Of a DNA stretch of 64,000 nt, positions 51,627 to 61,021 are shown piece after piece (within the stretch, counting starts at the first letter, position 1; the number at the start of each line of letters is the position of its first letter). The DNA comes from Microbacterium sp. CFH 31415 (GTDB lineage Bacteria > Actinomycetota > Actinomycetes > Actinomycetales > Microbacteriaceae), in NCBI RefSeq assembly GCF_022538185.1, contig NZ_JAKYXC010000006.1, forward strand, positions 1-64,000, read 5' to 3'. The notes under the pieces are model-generated. The model saw nothing but the letters and a program-made list of their open reading frames with translations, had not been told where the DNA came from and searched no databases. The position numbers and the translations under genes were made by a program.

Positions 51627-52802
51627 TTGCAGGACATCAAGGGGAGAACGGGGACTCTCATCGACGTCTCGATCATCGTGCCGACGTACAACGAGGCTCC
51701 GAACGTCGCGGAGCTCGTTCGCCGTGTCTCCGCTGCGGTCCAGGGTCGTGAGGCCGAGATCATCTTCGTCGACGACAGCACCGACGACACTCCCGACGTG
51801 GTCCGGGCGGTTGCGGCATCCGCTTCCCTGCCGGTGCGCCTGATCCACCGCGATGAGAAGGTGGGCGGCCTCGGCGGCGCCGTGGTCGAGGGGTTCCGCG
51901 CCGCGCAGTCCGACACGTGCCTGGTGATGGACGGCGACCTTCAGCATCCTCCCGAGAAGATCCCCGAGCTGCTCGATCGTGCCGCGCGCGGCGACGTCGA
52001 TGTGGTCGTCGCGTCGCGCTACGCCGGGGGCGGCACCTCGACCGGTCTCGCAGACCGCACCCGCGTGCTGGTCTCGAAGGCGTCGACCGCCGTCACCAAG
52101 GCGATGTTCCCCGTCAAGCTGCGCGACGTCACCGATCCGATGACCGGCTTCTTCGTCGTCGACCGTCGCGCGATCGAACTCGAGACCCTCCGGCCGCGGG
52201 GGTTCAAGATCCTGCTCGAAATCCTCGCGCGCAAGAGCTTCCGCATCGCCGAGGTCGACTTCGACTTCGCCGACCGGCACGCCGGCGAGTCGAAGGCATC
52301 GTTCCTGCAGGGCTTGCACTTCATCACGCAGCTCGCCGCCCTCCGATTCGGCAAGATGTCGCTGTTCGCCGTCGTGGGAGGCCTGGGCGCCGTCGTCAAC
52401 CTGCTGATCGTGTGGGCGCTCACGAGCATGGGCGTCAACTACGTCATCGCCGCCGTGATCGGCGCCGAGGTGACCATCATCGGCAACTTCCTGCTGATCG
52501 AGCGGTTCGTCTTCCACGACATGCGCCACGCGGCCTCGAGCGTATGGTGGCGGTTCGCGAAGTCGTTCGGGTTCAACAACGCCGAGGCACTCATCCGCAT
52601 CCCCATCATGGCGCTCATGGTCGAGACGTGGCACATCTCCAGCGTCATCGCGACGGGGATCACCCTGGTCGTGGCGTTCTTCGTCCGCTTCGTCTTCCAC
52701 TCCCTGGTCGTCTACGCGCCCAAGAAGGGCGCCAAGCCCTCCGCTGCACGCGCGGTACTGGAGGAGATCGACGAGCAGGCGATGCAGCCGGGCGAGATAT
52801 AG
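51627..52802 (+). CDS. Glycosyltransferase family 2 with C-terminal GtrA domain (DPM1-like)
   Basis: About 391 residues. The N-terminal 240 residues are a polyprenyl-phosphate mannosyltransferase-type GT2 (SIIVPTYNEAPNV, VDDSTDDTP, GGLGGAVVEGF, MDGDLQHPPEKIP, ASRYAGGG). The C-terminal part has four membrane helices of the GtrA type. It probably moves a hexose to polyprenyl phosphate for surface glycan or glycoprotein synthesis. The start is problematic: homologues begin just before DVSIIVPTYNE, but no ATG or GTG is in frame there. A TTG at 51627 is the nearest canonical start, while a good ribosome site AAGGGGAG (51639-51646) lies after it, before CTC/ATC codons at 51657-51660. The first gene of the glycan region. 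Confidence 0.88.
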   Translation: MQDIKGRTGTLIDVSIIVPTYNEAPNVAELVRRVSAAVQGREAEIIFVDDSTDDTPDVVRAVAASASLPVRLIHRDEKVGGLGGAVVEGFRAAQSDTCLVMDGDLQHPPEKIPELLDRAARGDVDVVVASRYAGGGTSTGLADRTRVLVSKASTAVTKAMFPVKLRDVTDPMTGFFVVDRRAIELETLRPRGFKILLEILARKSFRIAEVDFDFADRHAGESKASFLQGLHFITQLAALRFGKMSLFAVVGGLGAVVNLLIVWALTSMGVNYVIAAVIGAEVTIIGNFLLIERFVFHDMRHAASSVWWRFAKSFGFNNAEALIRIPIMALMVETWHISSVIATGITLVVAFFVRFVFHSLVVYAPKKGAKPSAARAVLEEIDEQAMQPGEI

Positions 52803-52808
52803 CCGGCG

Positions 52809-54026
52809 ATGACCGAGACACGGACGGCGCAGGCGCTCCCGGCCCCCGCCGAGCCCACGGGCGGGATCCGGCCCGAGATCCAGGCGCTCCGCGCCGTCGC
52901 GGTCATCCTGGTGCTGCTCTTCCACCTGTGGGAGACGAGGGTGCCGAGCGGCTACATCGGCGTCGACGTCTTCTTCGTGATCTCGGGGTTCCTCATCACG
53001 GCGCAACTCCTGCGCGAGATCGAGCGCACCGGCTCGATCCGGCTCCTCGACTTCTGGGCGCGTCGCATTCGACGTCTGCTGCCGGCGGCGTTCGTCGTGA
53101 TCCTGGTGACGATGGTCGCCCTGATGGTCGTCGTCCCCCGCACGGAGTGGGGACCCAGTCTCATCGAGTCCGCGGCCAGCGCCCTGTACGTCGAGAACTG
53201 GGCTTCGCTCGCGCGGCACCTCGGCTTCCTGCCGTGGGTGGACTACCCGCTGCCGGTCGAGCACTTCTGGACTCTCTCGGTCGAGGAGCAGTTCTACCTG
53301 CTGTGGCCGCTCCTGCTCCTTCTGGGGGTCGCCGTCGCGGCCGGGCGCCGCATGAGCGCCCGCGCGCGCGTGCAGATCATCGTGGCGCTCATCATCGTCG
53401 CGATGCTGCTGTCGTTCGCGTACTCGCTCTGGCTTTCGGCGCAGCATCCGCTCCACGCCGCCCGCAGCACGCCCTCCGTCGTGTGGGAGTTCGCCGCGGG
53501 CGGTCTGCTGGCACTTGCACCGCGCCTGTCGCAGCTGTCGCTGTCGGAGCGGGCTAAGACCGCGGTGCACTGCGTCGCCTCGTGGTCGGGTCTCATCCTC
53601 ATCGTCGGCTCTGCCCTCACCCCCGAGCTGTTCCTCCACCCCGCGCCGGGCGCGGTGCTGCCCGTCCTCGGGGCGGTGCTCGTCATCTGGGGCGAGAGCA
53701 ACCGCAGCTGGCTGAGCCCGACCCGCTACGGATCGCTCGCACCGGTGCAGTTCGTCGGCGACGTGTCATACGGCATCTACCTCTGGCATCAGCCCATCTA
53801 CGTGCTCGTGCTGCTGAGCACCGGCGAGAACGTCCGCTCGGTGGGCGCACTCGCGGTGGTCGCGGCTTCGATACTGCTCGGGTGGCTGTCGAAGCGGTTC
53901 ATCGAGGACCCGTTCCGCACGTCGAAGTTCTGGAAGCCGTTGCCGCGCACGTACGGCTTCGCCGCGGGAGGGATGCTTGTCATCTCGGCGATCGCCGGGG
54001 TCGGCATCCTTCTCTCTGCCTCATAG
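52809..54026 (+). CDS. Acyltransferase 3 family membrane protein
   Basis: A 405-residue integral membrane O-acyltransferase (OafA/YrhL-like) that modifies sugars of surface polymers with acetyl or other acyl groups. Helix 1 holds EIQALRAVAVILVLLFHL with the catalytic-type His; the signature GYIGVDVFFVISGFLIT follows. About ten membrane helices are seen and no periplasmic SGNH domain, in contrast to long OafA proteins. The ATG at 52809 lies 6 nt after the GT2-GtrA stop, so both are likely co-transcribed. The donor and acceptor are unknown. Confidence 0.9.
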   Translation: MTETRTAQALPAPAEPTGGIRPEIQALRAVAVILVLLFHLWETRVPSGYIGVDVFFVISGFLITAQLLREIERTGSIRLLDFWARRIRRLLPAAFVVILVTMVALMVVVPRTEWGPSLIESAASALYVENWASLARHLGFLPWVDYPLPVEHFWTLSVEEQFYLLWPLLLLLGVAVAAGRRMSARARVQIIVALIIVAMLLSFAYSLWLSAQHPLHAARSTPSVVWEFAAGGLLALAPRLSQLSLSERAKTAVHCVASWSGLILIVGSALTPELFLHPAPGAVLPVLGAVLVIWGESNRSWLSPTRYGSLAPVQFVGDVSYGIYLWHQPIYVLVLLSTGENVRSVGALAVVAASILLGWLSKRFIEDPFRTSKFWKPLPRTYGFAAGGMLVISAIAGVGILLSAS

Positions 54027-54034
54027 ACGTGCCG

Positions 54035-55255
54035 TCACTCGGCGAGCACCCGCTCCTCCGACTGCCGCGCGAGCGGCTCCCGCTCGCGACCGGCGTCGGC
54101 CCGTGCCGCGAGGGTGACCGACACGCCCAGGGCAAGGAGCGATGAGAACACCACCGCGATGTACTGCGGGGTGCTCTCGCCGAACTGGTTGTCGAGCGGA
54201 GGGAGCCGGAAGACGATCACCCACCACACCGCCAGCACGCCGACGGCGATGAGCGACTCGAGGCGCCGCGTGCCCTTCATGGCGTGCGCGATCCACACCC
54301 AGAGCAGCGGAAGCGCGAGCACGAAGTACCAGAGGTGGCAGACGGGGATCAGCAGCACCACCGCAAGGGCGATGTTGAACATCGACAGGGCGTCGTCTCC
54401 GGGCCGGCGGAGGGCGACCACGATCAGCGCGATGACGGCAGCCGCCAGAAGCCACGACACGGCCGTCGCCACCACCGGGGCGACGAAGAGGGGCGCGAGC
54501 GCCGCCGACTGTGTGAACAGATGCCTTCCGGCGCCCCACACGGAGTAGGCCACGAGATCCTGCTCACTGAGGACGAGGGTGCGGTCGATCCACTCGCCGA
54601 AGATGCCCGGGCCGTGCACGATGAGCGCGATCAGGAGGAACGCGACGCCTGTTCCGAGGGTGGCGCCGATCAGCCGCGCCCGGTGCTGCACACCGCGACG
54701 GAACATCCACAGGCCGAGGCCGACCGGCCAGCTCTTGATGATCGCACCGAAGGCGAGCGAGACACCGCTGGCGATCTGACGGTTGCGTGAGGCGAAGAAG
54801 ACCGCGAGCGAGGCGACCAGCGGCAGGAACGTGTCGGTCTGCCCGAGCCAGAGGTCCAGCGAGAGCAACGCGCTGTACAGCGCGCTGACGATCGCGATGC
54901 CGGCGAGCACGGGCCGCTGCCACCACGACAGCACACGCCAGAACGTCGCGGTGATCGCCGCGACGGCTCCCCACAGAGACAGGATGGATGCCGCGGTCCA
55001 CGGCCCGACGGCGGCGTCGAAGTCCTCGAAGGGCAGCAGGACCCACGCCACCAGTGGCGGGTACACATACCCGAACTCGGTGTACGGGCTGCGGCCTTCG
55101 CGGATGTGCTCGGCCGCTGCGACGAAGGTGCGCAGATCGGTGCCGATGTCGCTTCCGACGGCATCCTGGAAGCGCTGCACGCTGATGTAGGCGCCGATCA
55201 GGACCACGGCGATCCACATCACGACGGACAGGACGGTCTTCGTCATCGATGACAT
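54035..55255 (-). CDS. GT87/DUF2029 family membrane mannosyltransferase-like protein
   Basis: A 406-residue membrane protein with about ten helices. The first loop carries TDLRTFVAAAEHI and the YPP segment GYVYPPLVAWVLLP, the pattern of polyprenyl-phosphate-mannose-dependent GT-C transferases (PimE/DUF2029 group). The acidic residue after helix 1 is the expected base. GGGGAG lies before the ATG at 55255; the ATG at 55246 is an alternative. It is convergent with the acyltransferase (8-nt gap) and divergent from the GT4 gene. It probably adds a mannose to a lipid-linked glycan outside the membrane, perhaps using the product of the DPM1-like gene. Confidence 0.85.
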   Translation of the reverse strand: MSSMTKTVLSVVMWIAVVLIGAYISVQRFQDAVGSDIGTDLRTFVAAAEHIREGRSPYTEFGYVYPPLVAWVLLPFEDFDAAVGPWTAASILSLWGAVAAITATFWRVLSWWQRPVLAGIAIVSALYSALLSLDLWLGQTDTFLPLVASLAVFFASRNRQIASGVSLAFGAIIKSWPVGLGLWMFRRGVQHRARLIGATLGTGVAFLLIALIVHGPGIFGEWIDRTLVLSEQDLVAYSVWGAGRHLFTQSAALAPLFVAPVVATAVSWLLAAAVIALIVVALRRPGDDALSMFNIALAVVLLIPVCHLWYFVLALPLLWVWIAHAMKGTRRLESLIAVGVLAVWWVIVFRLPPLDNQFGESTPQYIAVVFSSLLALGVSVTLAARADAGREREPLARQSEERVLAE

Positions 55256-55453
55256 CGGCGGCTCCCCAAAGCCGTTGGCGTCTGGGCCGGTCCGGCAAGG
55301 GTCGTGCCCAGTCCGGTCGACGAACCGGTGGCCAGATACTAGCCGACGCGGTGCGTCCCGCGCTCCAGGCCGATATCCTTGCCACGACCGGACGTGGGGC
55401 GCCGGTCGCCGGGGCATCATCCCTCGGTCGATCCCGGCGTGAAGGGGTAGCAC

Positions 55454-56566
55454 GTGACCGTCGCTCTCGCGCACGACTATGTGACGCAGCGCGGGGGTGC
55501 CGAGCGCGTAGCGCTCGCGATGGCCAGGGCATTCCCGGGATCGCCGCTGCATACGGCGCTCTACGACCCCGCCGGCACCTTTCCGGAGTTCGAGCGCGTC
55601 GACGTGCGCACGATGCCGATCAATCGGTGGGGCATCCTGCGCCGCCACCACCGGCTGGCGCTCCCCTTCCTCGCGAGGGCGGTGTCGGGCTACCCCGTCG
55701 ACGCCGACGTGCTGCTGGCGAGCTCGAGTGGCTGGGCGCACGGCATCCCGGTCACGGGTCGCAAGGTCGTCTACTGCCACGCTCCTGCCCGCTGGCTGTA
55801 CCAGTCGGAACGGTACGCGGGCGAAGGCGACGGCGGCGCCCGCGCTCGCGCGGTCCGCTCCGCGATCAGCGTTCTGGGGCCCGGATTGCGGGAGTGGGAT
55901 GCCGCCGCCGCGAAGAGCGCCGACCGCTACCTGGTGAACTCGACCGTCGTGCAGCGTGCGGTCCGCAATGCGTACGGTATCGAGGCGGAGGTCCTCGCGC
56001 CGCCGCCGGGACGCATCCTCGGCTCAGCCGCCACCGAGCCGGTGGCCGGGGTGTCGCAGCCGTTCGTCCTGTGCGTCGCACGCCTGCTGCCGTACAAGAA
56101 CGTCGATCGCGTGATCGAGGCGGTGGGATCGGTCGGTGGCCTGGAGCTCGTGGTCGTCGGCGACGGCCCCGAGCGAGGGCGGCTGAGCGAGCTCGCCCGG
56201 CGGGTCGGCGGCGCACATCTGGTGGGTCGGGTGTCCGACGCGCAGCTGCAGTGGCTCTATGGCCACGCAATGGGGCTGGTGGCGGCATCCTACGAAGACT
56301 TCGGCCTCTCGCCCCTTGAAGCGGGCTCTGCCGGCAAACCCACCGCGGCGCTCCGCGACGGCGGGTACCTCGACACGGTGGTCGAAGGTCGCAACGGCGT
56401 TTTCTTCGACACCGCGGATGCCTCTTCCATCGCCGCCGCGATCGAGGAGATGCTCCGGCGGGACTGGTCGCCCGACGCGATCCGCGCGCACGTCGAGGGG
56501 TTCTCAGAGGAACGGTTCGCCGATCGCCTGCGCGCCGTCGTCGCGGAAGAGGCCGCGCGTGTCTGA
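55454..56566 (+). CDS. Glycosyltransferase family 4
   Basis: A 370-residue cytosolic GT-B transferase. The N-terminal acceptor domain begins ALAHDYVTQRGGAERVA. The donor domain has CVARLLPYKNVDRVIEA and the E-x7-E region in YEDFGLSPLEAGSAGKPTAA. This class (WbaZ/mannosyl-like) builds exopolysaccharide or O-antigen type chains from nucleotide sugars. The GTG at 55454 is preceded by GAAGGGG. A -10-like TATCCT lies at 55374-55379. Its end overlaps the PAP2 gene by 8 nt, so the two are coupled. Sugar specificity is unknown. Confidence 0.9.
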   Translation: MTVALAHDYVTQRGGAERVALAMARAFPGSPLHTALYDPAGTFPEFERVDVRTMPINRWGILRRHHRLALPFLARAVSGYPVDADVLLASSSGWAHGIPVTGRKVVYCHAPARWLYQSERYAGEGDGGARARAVRSAISVLGPGLREWDAAAAKSADRYLVNSTVVQRAVRNAYGIEAEVLAPPPGRILGSAATEPVAGVSQPFVLCVARLLPYKNVDRVIEAVGSVGGLELVVVGDGPERGRLSELARRVGGAHLVGRVSDAQLQWLYGHAMGLVAASYEDFGLSPLEAGSAGKPTAALRDGGYLDTVVEGRNGVFFDTADASSIAAAIEEMLRRDWSPDAIRAHVEGFSEERFADRLRAVVAEEAARV

Positions 56567-57440
56567 ACCGACGCGGGAAGAGCCGATGCGCGAGGACCGG
56601 GGGCACCGGACCCGGAACCTGTGGCTGGTGAGCCTCGCCTACGGTGGCGCCTTCCTGCTCCTCTACTTCACTGCGGTGCTGACCGCCTTCGGGCAGCTCG
56701 TCGATGCCGGTTCGCTCAGTCTGTTCGGCTGGATGCGGAGCGAGGCGTGGCTGGCGTTCTACGACGGACGCGACATCGTGATGTACTGCGTCGTCGGAGC
56801 CGCGGTCGTCGCCGCACTCTCCGACGTGCTCGAGCATCGTTGGAAGGCGCCGCTGTACTCGGCCGCCCTCGTCGGGGTGGTCGCCGTGATCTCGCTCCTC
56901 ATGAAGGAGTTCGCACCGCGTCCCGATCTGGGCGACTGGGCGTACGCCCACAACACCTTTCCGAGTGGTCACACCGCGATCACTCTGGCCGCTGCCGTGG
57001 CGATCATCTGGTGCTACCCGCGCTGGATGTCGCCGGTGCTCGTTCTCGTGCTCGGCGGGGTGGTCGCCTTCGTCGCGCTGGGGTCGCTCTTCTCGATGGC
57101 CCACCGCGCCAGCGACAGCATCGGAGGCGCCCTTCTGGCGGGAGCCGTCTCGTGCGCGCTGGCAGCGCTTTCACGGGCGACGCAGCCCGTATCCTCACGC
57201 CTGCGCAGGGGATCGGTGATCGCAGGCGGGGTGATGGTGGGCGTCGGCCTGCTGTACCTGGCCGGTGCGCTCGGCTTCTTCGGGGGCGGCGATCACGCCC
57301 TGACGCTCACGATGGCAATCCTGCTGTGTACGCTGGGTGTCATCGTCTCGGTCCTCGCCATCCATCGGCCCTTCCTCGTTCAGGCCCGGACGAGGGCTCG
57401 ACCTGGAGGGGACCGGGCTCCGCGAACGCCTGTAACCTAG
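56559..57440 (+). CDS. PAP2-family membrane phosphatase
   Basis: A 293-residue protein with about seven membrane helices. PAP2 motifs: KEFAPRPDLGDW (C1), PSGHT (C2) and the late HRASD (C3, where the catalytic His and its Asp are kept). The Arg that normally stands six residues before that His is absent (GSLFSMAH). Such enzymes dephosphorylate undecaprenyl diphosphate or other lipid phosphates, which suits a glycan locus that recycles carrier lipid. The GTG at 56559 has GGAAGAGG upstream; an ATG at 56586 with GGAAGAG is an equal alternative. About 60 C-terminal residues include further helices beyond the PAP2 core. Confidence 0.85.
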   Translation: MSEPTREEPMREDRGHRTRNLWLVSLAYGGAFLLLYFTAVLTAFGQLVDAGSLSLFGWMRSEAWLAFYDGRDIVMYCVVGAAVVAALSDVLEHRWKAPLYSAALVGVVAVISLLMKEFAPRPDLGDWAYAHNTFPSGHTAITLAAAVAIIWCYPRWMSPVLVLVLGGVVAFVALGSLFSMAHRASDSIGGALLAGAVSCALAALSRATQPVSSRLRRGSVIAGGVMVGVGLLYLAGALGFFGGGDHALTLTMAILLCTLGVIVSVLAIHRPFLVQARTRARPGGDRAPRTPVT

Positions 57441-57485
57441 ACGACTGCCGCTGCTCGCGGCACCATGCCCGTGGGGAGAGTGGAC

Positions 57486-59276
57486 TTGACGCTCCGACAG
57501 ATTCTCGATGTGCTCTGGAAGCGCAAATGGATCATCGGCGCGGTCATGCTGGCCGCACTTGTGACGGCAGCTGTCTACCTCCAGGTGCGCACGGAGACCT
57601 TCGTCAGCACCGGCGTCATCCGGCTCAACGACGTGATCTCACAGGGGGCCGTCACCGGTGAGGTCGGCGGCGTCTCCGTCGACGTGAGCCCCGAGGCGGT
57701 GACGGGGCCGACCGTCCTCGAGGCGGCGGCCGCGCAGCTCGGAGAAGACCCCGCCGCACTCGCTGGTGCCGTCCGCGCGAACGTCGACGACTCGACGTCT
57801 CTCGCACGCATCCACATCAGCGCGATGGGCACCACCCCCGAACAGGCGCAGGCGCGAGCCGACGCGGTTCTGACGGCGTACGTCGCCCACGTCGACGAGC
57901 AGCTCAACCTGGCGCTGACGACCCTGCAGCAGCGGCAAGCCGAGGCCATCCAGAACGCGCGGGATCTGCAGCGCGAGGTCGCCGAGAACCCCGGCGACTC
58001 GATCGCGGCGACCAACCTCGCGACCGCACTCTCTCAGATGACGTCCGTCAACCTCGCCATCGAAGACGTCAACGACGCCGGTGCGGCGACAGCCATCGTG
58101 ACGCCTCCGTCAGCAGGGGGTTCGACCGTGCCGTCGGTGCTGATCGTCCTGCTGCTCGCGCTGGCCACGGGTCTGATCGTCGGAATCGCGGCCGCACTCA
58201 TCCGGGATCAGTTCGACAACCGCCTGCGTGGTGAGGACGAGATCGAGGCCATCTCCGGCGCCCGGTCGCTCGGCGAACTGAGCTGGGACCGCGGGGTCGC
58301 CGGGATGGATCCGCCTCTCCCCGTCGCGCACAACGAGCGCACCGACCTGAGCGAGCGGCTCCGCACGCTCCGCTCCACGCTGCAGGTCTTCCTTCCCCGA
58401 CGGGAGGCCGTCGCTGTCGTCACGAGCGTCGAGCCCGGAGACGGCAAATCTTTCGTCTCGGCCAACCTCGCGATGGCCTGGGCTCGCGCGGGAAAGACCG
58501 TCATCCTCGTCGGTGGCGACCTGCGACGTCCCGATCTCGGGCGCTACTTCGGCGACGCGGCCGACGGAGACGGCCTCGCCGACATCCTGAGCGATCACGA
58601 GGTCGGAGAGACGCTGTCGCGCGGCGATGTCGAGTCTCGCCTGAACACCACGCGCTACCGCCGTCTGCGCATCCTCCCTGCCGGTGCCGAGCCGCCCGAC
58701 CCCGCCGACCTGCTCGCCCGTCCGGTCCTCGGCGAATTGGTGGCGCACCTGCGCACGCTCGCGGACGTGGTGATCATCGACTCCCCTCCCGCGATCGGGA
58801 TGGCCGATGCGGCACTACTCACACTCCAGTCCGACGGCGCGGTCGTCATCTCCTCCGTTCGCAAGACCGACCGCGTGCTGCTGTCCGATACTGTGGCCGC
58901 CCTGCGCGCCGCCGGCGCTGACGTGATCGGCGTCGTGGCGAACCGCAGCCGACGCAAACTGCCGAAGACCTACTCGTCGTACTACGTGTCGCAGCGGGCC
59001 GGGGATTCTGCGCCGCGGGCAGCCGCTCCGGTCATCGCAGACGACGTGACCCCCGGCGACGTCGAAGACCTGCGCAAGATCCTCAAGACCGGATCCACGG
59101 ATGACCTCCGCTCGCGCAACCGGAACGGCACGCAGAAGTCGGGGACGACCGAGAACGAGCTCACGTCCGGCCCGGGCATCGCTGCGGACCTCGATGTCGA
59201 TACCGACCTCGATGTCGATACCGACCTCGATGTCGACTCCTCCCAGGCGGAGAAAAGGACGTCCAGCGACCTGTGA
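57486..59276 (+). CDS. Wzz-type polysaccharide co-polymerase fused to a BY-kinase domain
   Basis: A 596-residue inner-membrane protein. It starts with TLRQILDVLWKRKW and helix 1, has an extracytoplasmic coiled Wzz domain, helix 2 near 215-240, then the tyrosine kinase: Walker A EPGDGKS (Lys321), Walker A' reading VGGDLRRP (first Asp of the usual DADLR is Gly), and Walker B VVIIDSPP (Asp432). A C-terminal Tyr cluster YSSYY (496, 499, 500) is the probable autophosphorylation site. The tail ends in DLDVDT repeats. The TTG at 57486 is chosen because GGGGAG lies 7 nt before it; an ATG at 57465 has none. The following gene is the cognate phosphatase, so this is a chain-length control pair for capsule or exopolysaccharide. 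Confidence 0.9.
   Translation: MTLRQILDVLWKRKWIIGAVMLAALVTAAVYLQVRTETFVSTGVIRLNDVISQGAVTGEVGGVSVDVSPEAVTGPTVLEAAAAQLGEDPAALAGAVRANVDDSTSLARIHISAMGTTPEQAQARADAVLTAYVAHVDEQLNLALTTLQQRQAEAIQNARDLQREVAENPGDSIAATNLATALSQMTSVNLAIEDVNDAGAATAIVTPPSAGGSTVPSVLIVLLLALATGLIVGIAAALIRDQFDNRLRGEDEIEAISGARSLGELSWDRGVAGMDPPLPVAHNERTDLSERLRTLRSTLQVFLPRREAVAVVTSVEPGDGKSFVSANLAMAWARAGKTVILVGGDLRRPDLGRYFGDAADGDGLADILSDHEVGETLSRGDVESRLNTTRYRRLRILPAGAEPPDPADLLARPVLGELVAHLRTLADVVIIDSPPAIGMADAALLTLQSDGAVVISSVRKTDRVLLSDTVAALRAAGADVIGVVANRSRRKLPKTYSSYYVSQRAGDSAPRAAAPVIADDVTPGDVEDLRKILKTGSTDDLRSRNRNGTQKSGTTENELTSGPGIAADLDVDTDLDVDTDLDVDSSQAEKRTSSDL
59187..59240 (+). repeat. Three 18-bp in-frame repeats in the kinase tail
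   Basis: Units at 59187, 59205 and 59223 encode DLDVDT, DLDVDT and DLDVDS. The first two are identical in DNA and the third differs at its end. Acidic, probably disordered. Confidence 0.8.
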
Positions 59277-59875
59277 TGGCGCGTTCCCGCAGCCTCTCCC
59301 TGCCCGTCCGGTCACCAGACCGCGAGCACGGCGTCACACACGTGCTCTTCGTCTGCCAGGCGAACCGCTGCCGTTCGCCCTACGCTGCCGAGATCATGCG
59401 CCTTCTCGCAGATGATTCCCTCGACATCCACTCGGGGGGCCTCATGGCCGGGGGGCACCCGATGCCGCCCGCAGGGGTACAGACCGGCGCCCACCTCGGA
59501 ATCGACTTCTCGTCGCATCGCAGCCGCGAGCTCGACCGGGGTGATCTCGGCGGATTCGACGTCATCCTCACCATGGCACGGGCACAGTCCCGCGAGCTCG
59601 CCGCCGACGACCCGCACGTGATCCACCGCATCTTCACCGTCAAGCAGTTCGCTCGATGGCTCACCGATCACCCGATCCCCGCCGGCATGGCCCTCGGCAA
59701 GTGGCTCGACGAGGCAGCGCACGATCGGTCGCGAGACGACTTCCTCGGCGATGACGAGAGCGACGATGTCGCCGACCCGATCGCGTCACCGCCCAGCGCC
59801 TGGGTCGCGATGGTCCGTGAGCTCACAGCGGTGCTCTCGACGATCGTCGTGGCGCTCGGAGCGGCGCGCGACTGA
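59273..59875 (+). CDS. Low-molecular-weight protein tyrosine phosphatase
   Basis: A 200-residue phosphatase. The P-loop CQANRCRS (Cys28 to Arg34) follows strand VTHVLFV; the general-acid loop DVADPIAS sits near residue 165. It is longer than typical enzymes (about 150-165) because of a 20-residue N-terminal and an inserted central segment. It overlaps the kinase stop (GTGATG; either the GTG at 59273 or the ATG at 59276 is the start), so kinase and phosphatase are made together, the standard arrangement (Wzb-Wzc). It ends exactly against the convergent GT4 gene: TGA and TCA stops form TGATCA with no gap. Confidence 0.9.
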   Translation: MMARSRSLSLPVRSPDREHGVTHVLFVCQANRCRSPYAAEIMRLLADDSLDIHSGGLMAGGHPMPPAGVQTGAHLGIDFSSHRSRELDRGDLGGFDVILTMARAQSRELAADDPHVIHRIFTVKQFARWLTDHPIPAGMALGKWLDEAAHDRSRDDFLGDDESDDVADPIASPPSAWVAMVRELTAVLSTIVVALGAARD

Positions 59876-61021
59876 TCACGCGAGTTGGTCGAGCGCCGCC
59901 CGCAGCTGTGCCCACGAGTGAGACCAGGAACGATCCTCTGCACGGCGACGGGCGGCGACTCCGATAGTGCGCCGCTTCCCCTCGTCGTCGAGGAGGGAGC
60001 GCAGCGCGTCGGCGAGGGCAGACTCGTCCCCAGGGCCGACAAGAACCCCGGCATCGCCGATCACGCTCGGGATACCGCCGGCGTCGCTGGCGACCACAGG
60101 AAGTCCGGTGGCCATCGCCTCGCCGACCGTGAGCCCGCTCGGCTCGGGCCAGCGGGAAGGTGCGACGAAGATGTCGGCCGACTGCAGCAGAGCCGGGAGC
60201 GCCTCGCGATCGACGAATGGGCGGAAGTCGACCCCGCCCGGCACCTGGGCGGCGAGTGCGCGAAGCTCCTGCTCGTAGCCGGACAGTTCGGCTGCGGGGT
60301 CGAACCCCTGGCTCCCGACGATCACGATCTCGAGGTCGTCGCGCTCCAGCATCCCCCCGGCGCGCAGCAGGACGTCGGGTCCTTTGTCGGCGACGACGCG
60401 TCCCACGAACATGACTCGCGTCCTCGCCGGCGCGGCGTCAGCGTCTCGCGGTCGGAACGCCTCGGTGTCGACGCCGTTCTCGACGACCCTGATCCGTCGC
60501 GCGAGCGACGGCGACACCCGTGCGGCGATGCGCTCGGCGAGGTCGTCGCTCACCGCGATCACGGCGGCCGCGGGCTGAAGGGCGCGGTCGGCCTCTGCCC
60601 GCGACATTCCTCGCGGCAGCTCGTTGTGGGCGTAGTAGACGGGGGTGTGCGCGGTGCGGGCGAGCATCGCCGGCAGGATCGGCGCGTTGTGGGCGACGAC
60701 GACGCTCGCGGGCTGCCCCTCAAGCGCCGTGACCATCGGCTGGTACGAGCGTCGGGCGCGAACCCGCGGAAGGCCGACCTTCGAGAGTCCGAGGTCGACG
60801 GCTCGTTCCCAGCGACCAGGGAAGCCCGCCCCGACGTACTCGATCGCGTCGGCGCTCGAGTATCGCGGACGATAGGTCGACTCGTCGAGCAGGACGCGGT
60901 GCGTGTAGCGATCGTCGGATGCCGCGGCCTGGGCGAGCCCGTGCACGACCGTGGGGATCGCCGAGCCGGTCCTGGGTGAGAAGTGGTCGCCGGGGGTCAG
61001 CGCATGGACGACACCCCGCAT
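59876..61021 (-). CDS. Glycosyltransferase family 4
   Basis: A 381-residue GT-B transferase. The N-terminus reads MRGVVHALTPGDHFSPRTGSA; the donor domain contains FVGRVVADKGPDVLLRA and the signature WPEPSGLTVGEAMATGLPVVASDAGG. Cytosolic, no membrane helix. The ATG at 61021 overlaps the stop of the O-antigen-ligase-like gene (TGATG), so the two form an operon transcribed leftward from 62337. Probably adds a hexose during exopolysaccharide assembly; specificity not known. Confidence 0.9.
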   Translation of the reverse strand: MRGVVHALTPGDHFSPRTGSAIPTVVHGLAQAAASDDRYTHRVLLDESTYRPRYSSADAIEYVGAGFPGRWERAVDLGLSKVGLPRVRARRSYQPMVTALEGQPASVVVAHNAPILPAMLARTAHTPVYYAHNELPRGMSRAEADRALQPAAAVIAVSDDLAERIAARVSPSLARRIRVVENGVDTEAFRPRDADAAPARTRVMFVGRVVADKGPDVLLRAGGMLERDDLEIVIVGSQGFDPAAELSGYEQELRALAAQVPGGVDFRPFVDREALPALLQSADIFVAPSRWPEPSGLTVGEAMATGLPVVASDAGGIPSVIGDAGVLVGPGDESALADALRSLLDDEGKRRTIGVAARRRAEDRSWSHSWAQLRAALDQLA

